Shown here: positions 59,230 to 64,000 of the stretch, one piece after another
Position numbering within the stretch: the first letter of the stretch is position 1
How the letters are laid out: every line of letters starts with the position of its first letter
Assembly (NCBI GenBank): GCA_032164245.1
Contig: JAVMKO010000001.1
Coordinates: 61,672,892 to 61,736,891 of the forward strand
DNA from: Sternotherus odoratus
Lineage: Eukaryota > Chordata > Testudines > Kinosternidae
Length of the DNA: 64,000 nt
Direction of reading: 5' to 3'
The notes under the pieces: model-generated
The model's database searches: none
Told to the model about the DNA's origin: nothing
Seen by the model: the letters and a program-made list of their open reading frames with translations, nothing else
Program-made: the position numbers and the translations under genes

Positions 59230-62090
59230 TTAAAAGACGTGCATTTAACATGCACCGTGCCTACCTCTGCACAGCAAAATATAAAATGAAATCAGCAATT
59301 AGCGTCAAATCACTGCAGAATTAAAATGTGTAGGCAGTATGGGGGAGAGAGACACTTAGACTTTCCATCTCAGAAATAAATGTCTGCAGTACACACTGGC
59401 CTTTAGAATGCATACTGAACAAGAAGCACACTAAGAGGTTTTTTTGTTATATAGGAAGGTGAACAAAAACCCTGCATAGTTCATTCTACAAATTTTATTA
59501 CTCTACCACTACTTTACCACTAGCTTTTGAGCCTTAATATTGGAAAAGATTGGCTAACGAATGGCCCAGTGGTTTGGCTGGTAGCACAATTTGTTGCCAC
59601 AGTGGAAACTGAGGGTACGTTTACGCTGAAGCTGGAGGAATAATTATGACACATATGCATTAACTTTAATCCAGCTAGTATGCTATAAAAAGCAGGTCAG
59701 CCACTGTGGCAGCAACAATCTACCTGCCTAGAGCAACAATCTATCTGCCTACCTACCTACTTACCTAGAGATTCCAATGGGATTGTTCTCAGGCAGTTAG
59801 CTTGCGCTGTACAGTTTGATCAAAGTTAGCATGCATACACCGGAGTTGGAAATTACACCTCCAGCTACAGTGTAGCTATACCCAGAAACTGAAGCTACCC
59901 CATGTGCTCACAGCTGAACCTGTTGAGGAACTGCCACTAACCACCAGGGCTTTGAAGGAAAGTGCTGCTTACAAGGCAGTATAGGAAAAAAGGGTATCTA
60001 TATGAAAATATTACAGAAATGTAGTTTATGCTCCTGCTCTAGTGCACTAAAACCTAACTCATGGTGGGCCACTCAAGACAGGAGAACGTAGCTGATGTGG
60101 AAAAAATGGATGAGAATGGGGGAGGGGGAAAAAAGAGGTCCAAAAATGGGGATACAATATTATTGATACTGGTGAAGTCACAACAACATTAGCTAAGTAC
60201 TAAACTTTTGAGAAGTCTCCCTACCGTACATATGGCCTTACTTCATACCACATCAACTCTCATTCAGAGTAGACCCATCTATTATAAATATGGTGTCCAG
60301 CATTTTCTATTTTGTCTCAAATGCATGAACAACAGAGAAGTTTGGCTACACTAAAGACTATGTGTCAATTAAAAGGACACCTCAACCAATACATTCCCTG
60401 AGGGGGGTGGGAGAATATACAATCATTTACTAAGCTGCCTTAAGAAAACAATCAATTCACAGTTAAATCTCCCAATTTGCTTTTCAACTAGATGTTTGTT
60501 GACAGAAGACTCTCAAAGCCATTTTTAGTTATACTATAGCAGTGTCACTAGAGTAACAACTACTCCAACAGAAGTTTAAGCAAAAAAACAAAAATCTGCA
60601 GCTATCTTGATCTCCCATTATCTGCGGTCAGCTTGCAAATTAAGGAGGGGTGAAAGTCTAACAGCACAGACACAAGGATGACATTAATAAATGCTAAAAA
60701 TGTTGCATAAAGTTGTCAGAGACGCCTCCTCACCTGCTTTTTAAAAAGGCTTCTCAGAGTTGACAAAAAACTGAAACCTTAGTCTTAATTTGTTGTTTAT
60801 TATAAAAAACAACACTTTTGTTCCCCACCATTGAAAGTTCTATACATTCTGGACCTGAAAGAACCTGTTTACATATTAACATCCAACCAAATAAGATGAC
60901 TTCTGACTAGTAAGACAGATCTTCAGAGTACAAGTATCCACACTGATTAAACAAAGCTACAGTATACTAGTTTACCATACAACACAACACAACTTATACT
61001 GAAATTAAGGAGTTTGCCAGAATGTTGCCGAAACACAAATTTGATAATTACCCCATAAACTTTCATGATCATTCTTTCTATTCTTTTTTTGCCAATAGGG
61101 AGATTTGCCAGTAGGTGAGATTCTATCAAGGCTAATAATACAATGAAAGGGTAGGTGACAACTTCTGTATGGGAAACAGTAAAGTTATTATATAACATAA
61201 ATTACAGTAAGCGTTAAAAGCATAAAATCCAGTTCTTAGCCATCTATTTATTAGCTCTTACAATAAATAATGGGGTAGTCCTCATACTTATTTCACTATC
61301 GAGAGGTTTATTACACACTAAAGTCACGAGTTTCTGTCTAGAAAGAGAATACTGTCATCATACTGCTCTGAATTCCCTTACTGTGCTATCTTGGAAAGAT
61401 TTTTACCTGATCACACTAGAGCTCATAATTACTAAGTCTTTCTGGAACTACTGAGGTACAATTTTCAAAACAAAAAATTTTCAAAACAAAACAAAAAACT
61501 GTCAAAGAGATTATTCTTGCTTTTCTGAATTTAGTTCAGTGAATGTAATATGCTGCTATGGTTTTTGGTCTGTTGCAGAAACGAAAACTATTCAGGCAAA
61601 CCCACATTATCTCTGGATTGCCACTGCCTTTCCTTATTTGGCTAACATTTTCAGATTCCAATCAGATTGCTATAAAACTTTAACATGCACAAAGCATCCA
61701 TTTTGAGAAAACTTCACTGTCACTTTCCATTCCACTCCCCCCATCCTTAATGAAAGTTAGATCTCAATTCAAAAACCATAAAACAAAGCAATCCCCGTTT
61801 TACAACCTCACACCGCAGAAAAATACTGTAAAAATCCTGCTAACCTAAGAGTAGGGCTTTCACGCTGCGGCAGAAGCCATCAAGAAAGAAAGAAGCCTGT
61901 CTCCTATTGACACACGTTTCTATATTAAGAACAAAACACTAGTCGCCCCCCCTCAACATAAAAACCAGAGAAAAATCACAAAAAGCGGATTTAATCCCCT
62001 AAAGTGCAGAAAAATTTGAGGAGTCGGGGCGGCAGGAAATCTCACCCGATATTAAGAGCAAACATGGGAGTGACCCTGTTTCTCATCCCA
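59230..62090. other. AT-rich 5' part of intron 1, nothing recognised
   Basis: No element with clear ends; short CTAC/CTGC repeats occur at about 59722-59766 (CTACCTGCCT, CTACCTACTTACC). Confidence 0.4.
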
Positions 62091-62547
62091 CCATCCCTAC
62101 CTGCCAACGCCACCCCCTTTCCGGGATCTGCCGTCCACCTCCCCCCACTCCGGGGCGCCATCTCTCCTGCCTGGACACACAGCGGGCGGACCCCGCTTTC
62201 TCATAGACTTTAAGGTCGTGACACCCCCAATGCCAGCCACAGGCAGAGGGTCCCACCGACACCGTCCCCGGGGGAAGAAAGGCAGAGAGGGGCCCAGATC
62301 ACCCCCAGCCAGCCGGGGAGGAAAGCGTTTAGCCGCCACCCCAGCCAGGGGAGTAGGGCCGATCCCGGAGATCAGGGGAAACGAGGAAGAGCAGCCTCCG
62401 CAGGGCCGATCCAGCTGCCCGGGGCGACACTCCGGGGAAAGCCCCGCTCCGGAGCAAGGCTTGGCAGCAGCACCCCACGTCCCCAGGCAGAGCCCCTCCC
62501 GCCCCCAGGCCCAGCCCCGGTCCGGCCGAGCCAGGCCCCGCACGGAC

Positions 62548-62784
62548 CTGGTGCAGTGCGGTGAGCCCGTCCACATTGGCGTAGTTGATGTCGGCGCCCC
62601 GCTCCAGCAGCCGCAGCACCTCGTCCGTGTCCCCGCTGGAGCAGGCGGCCAGGAAGACGGCGCCGTCATCGAACTTCACCTTGGTCTTCTTGCGCTTGAC
62701 CACGGGCGGCTCCAGGTCGGTCTCGGAGCCGAGCCAGCGCTTCAGCTGCTCGTTCCGCTTCTGTTTGGCGTCCGCCATCTTCAT
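62548..62784 (-). CDS. PPP1R12A: PPP1R12A (MYPT1) coding exon 1
   Basis: This exon encodes the first 79 residues of the myosin phosphatase targeting subunit, which binds the PP1 catalytic subunit (delta/beta isoform) and directs it to myosin light chain and other cytoskeletal substrates. The protein starts MKMADAKQKRNEQLKRW. Residues 10-17 fit the MyPhoNE motif (R..QLKRW), residues 35-38 are the KVKF form of the RVxF PP1-docking motif, and from about residue 39 the first ankyrin repeat begins (DDGAVFLAACSSGDTDEV). The N-terminus matches the A paralogue, not PPP1R12B or PPP1R12C. The start is the first ATG of the family; a second Met is at residue 3. The exon ends in phase 0 after ...LTALHQ at a GT donor (CAG|GTCCGT), which is weak at +3 and +4. 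The reading frame is intact and the flanking DNA is CpG-rich. Confidence 0.97.
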
Positions 62785-63300
62785 GCCCCGCTCCTGCCTG
62801 GCCCTAGCGCTCCGAACCGAGGATAGCCTCTATCCACCACTATCCCATAGAGCACCGCGGCCGCGCCGGCCGCCGCGCCGCCCTCGCTCACCCGCCTAGA
62901 GAGGGAGCGAGCCGGAGAGGGGGCGCGGAGGCCGGGCGCTTTAACATAATCTCGCGAGATTCCTGAGAGGAGGGAGGCATCCGAGGGCGGGGCTGCGAGG
63001 ACCGGAGCGTGAGATCAGACCTGAGCCGAGGGAGGGGGCGGGGACGTGGGCGTGGCTCTGAGCGCGCGAAGGGGGCGGGGCGGAGCGCGGAGAAGGCTGG
63101 GCGGGGATGGAACTGAAGCCGCAGCGGCAGGCGGAGGGGTGGGTGAGGCGCGGGGACCTTGAGGCGGGAGCGCGCCTAAGCGGCAAGCTGCTGGGCGGGG
63201 CGGAGCAGGGGACCGTTCCGCCGCGCGGGGAGGTCGCGGGGTTCCCTGGCCGGAGCTGGGTCCAGCCCGTCGATATCCCCTTCCCGCCTGCCCCGTCCTA
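62785..63300 (-). promoter_or_regulatory. PPP1R12A: CpG-island promoter and 5' UTR of PPP1R12A
   Basis: The region just upstream of the start codon is very GC- and CpG-rich, and the island also extends into exon 1 and the start of intron 1 (to about 62100). GC boxes of the GGGCGGGG type lie at 62985-62992, 63036-63043, about 63073-63080 and about 63098-63105, with another near 63193. There is no convincing TATA box. This fits a TATA-less housekeeping promoter. The exact transcription start is not visible; it probably lies between the palindrome at 62950 and the ATG. Any divergent transcript would be read toward 63300, but no protein gene is evident there. Confidence 0.8.
62948..62961. promoter_or_regulatory. 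TCTCGCGAGA palindromic promoter element
   Basis: A perfect 14-bp palindrome, AATCTCGCGAGATT, contains the TCTCGCGAGA core, a known conserved element of TATA-less mammalian CpG promoters reported to bind Kaiso-type factors. It lies 164-177 bp upstream of the PPP1R12A start codon, next to GC boxes. Its palindromic form can act in both directions. The role in this gene is inferred. Confidence 0.7.
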
Positions 63301-63524
63301 GGGGTTACCTGGCAGCACGTGCGGAACCGGGGAGTCGCGTGACAAGGGGGAGTAGCGGCTGTCCCCGGTCCGTCCCTGAGGCGGCATGTCAGCAAGTGTT
63401 TGCCTGGGCAGGGCCCTGGGCTCCTGCAAAGCCCCAATGGAGGCTTCCGTTCAAGTTATTGAAATTTGCCTCAGTTCCCTCTTTGAAGGAAATGGGGACA
63501 ATACACCTCCATGGGGACAGGGGG

Positions 63525-63810
63525 AATAATTAATCACAAACTTGGAAGGGTCCTCAGGAGGTCATCTAGTCCAACCCCCTGCTCAAAGCAGGACCAATCC
63601 CAACTAAATCATCCCAGCCAGGGCATGGTCAAGCCTGACCTTAAAAACCTCTAAGGAAAGAGATTGCATCATATCCCTAGGTAATCCATTCCAGTGCTTC
63701 ACCACCCTCCTAGTGAAAAGGTTTTTCGTAATAGCCAACCCAAACCTTCCCAACTGCAACTTGAGACCATTACTCCTTGTTCTGTCATCTGCTACCACTG
63801 AGAACAGTCT
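63525..63810 (-). mobile_element. CR1 LINE 3' end
   Basis: On the minus strand 63604-63798 reads VVKHWNGLPRDMMQSLSLEV then FKVRLDHAL, the C-terminal motif of CR1 ORF2, followed by the 3' UTR toward 63525 (reverse of TTGGAAGGGTCCTCAGGAGG). It is 5'-truncated. Confidence 0.87.
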
Positions 63811-63814
63811 AGAT

Positions 63815-64000
63815 CAGGGGTCTCCAAACTTTTCAGCCCGAGGGCCGCATTAGCTATCAAATAGCAGTTCGGGGGCCGACAACACACTCGAGGTCCAAAT
63901 AAAAAAGAATCAAAACATGGATGTTGTTTTTAATTATTTATTTAATATTATTTTATTCAGTTATTATTTAATAACATATTGATACACTACACATGAACAC
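63815..64000. mobile_element. hAT element, left end (runs off the window)
   Basis: CAGGGGTCTCCAAACTTTTC followed by GAGGGCCGCATTAG is a hAT left end. The other end lies outside the window. Confidence 0.65.

Larger units (their letters stand above)
4539..62547 (-). other. PPP1R12A: PPP1R12A intron 1 (58,009 bp)
   Basis: The span between the exon 1 donor (GT read from 62547) and the exon 2 acceptor (AG at 4540-4539) is one intron. It is AT-rich apart from transposon interiors and holds most repeats listed here on both strands. No additional coding exon with conserved protein similarity was recognised in it. The first intron of PPP1R12A is also long in mammals as far as I recall; that is not verified here. 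Confidence 0.93.

Noticed and set aside
62097..62899. Open frames of 100-200 codons antisense to, or overlapping, exon 1
   Set aside because: They are GC-rich shadows of the CpG island; only the exon 1 frame matches a known protein.
62941..63301. A divergent protein-coding gene upstream of PPP1R12A
   Set aside because: Frames here are short and GC-driven, without recognisable domains or splice context.

Overview
The window is one locus of a vertebrate genome, most likely a cryptodiran turtle. The host gene is unambiguous. The organism is inferred from the repeats: CR1 LINEs, a tRNA-derived SINE of the cryptodire type, and many Penelope-like, hAT, Tigger and Harbinger-like elements. There are no operons; this is a single-gene eukaryotic locus read on the minus strand.

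Host gene: PPP1R12A (MYPT1, the myosin phosphatase targeting subunit). Coding exon 1 is at 62548-62784 (residues 1-79: phosphatase-binding N-terminus plus the start of the ankyrin repeats). Exon 2 is at 4408-4538 (residues 80-122 plus two bases of codon 123). Intron 1 is 58,009 bp (4539-62547), so about 90% of the window is one intron. Positions 1-4407 belong to intron 2, and later exons lie beyond position 1. A CpG-rich promoter sits at about 62785-63300, with GC boxes and a 14-bp palindrome containing TCTCGCGAGA. Upstream of it are a CR1 3' end and a hAT end that runs off the window.

Layout: 1-4.4 kb, CR1, an LTR-like block and a Tigger-type element. 4.4-4.5 kb, exon 2. 5.7-11.8 kb, nested hATs and two inverted copies of an unusual CpG-rich element. 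11.8-30 kb, mostly AT-rich intron with a SINE, a retroelement gag relic, MIR-like SINEs, two hATs and a U6 pseudogene. 30-38.3 kb, CR1 and hAT/Harbinger-like MITEs. 40.2-43.2 kb, a Penelope-like element (PLE) with palindromic tails, a GC-rich hAT and a Harbinger-like element. 44.8-49.6 kb, another MITE and a hAT split by an LTR-like insert. 50-58 kb, a PLE cluster. 58.8-59.2 kb, a second Tigger-type element. 62-63.4 kb, exon 1 and promoter.

The most interesting signal is in the PLE tails. At least ten places on both strands carry the layout of a minimal hammerhead ribozyme: C-U-G-A-N-G-A, a stem-II hairpin, GAAA, a tiny stem III, then a U-H cleavage position. Two diverged tail families share it. 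Some tails occur as discrete units of about 205 bp, made of two tails head to head and flanked by 8-9 bp target duplications, which suggests that tail-only units moved. The second notable signal is the inverted pair of CpG-rich elements at 9.5 and 10.6-11.6 kb, which carry NRF1-, ZNF143- and YY1-like motifs inside an otherwise AT-rich intron.
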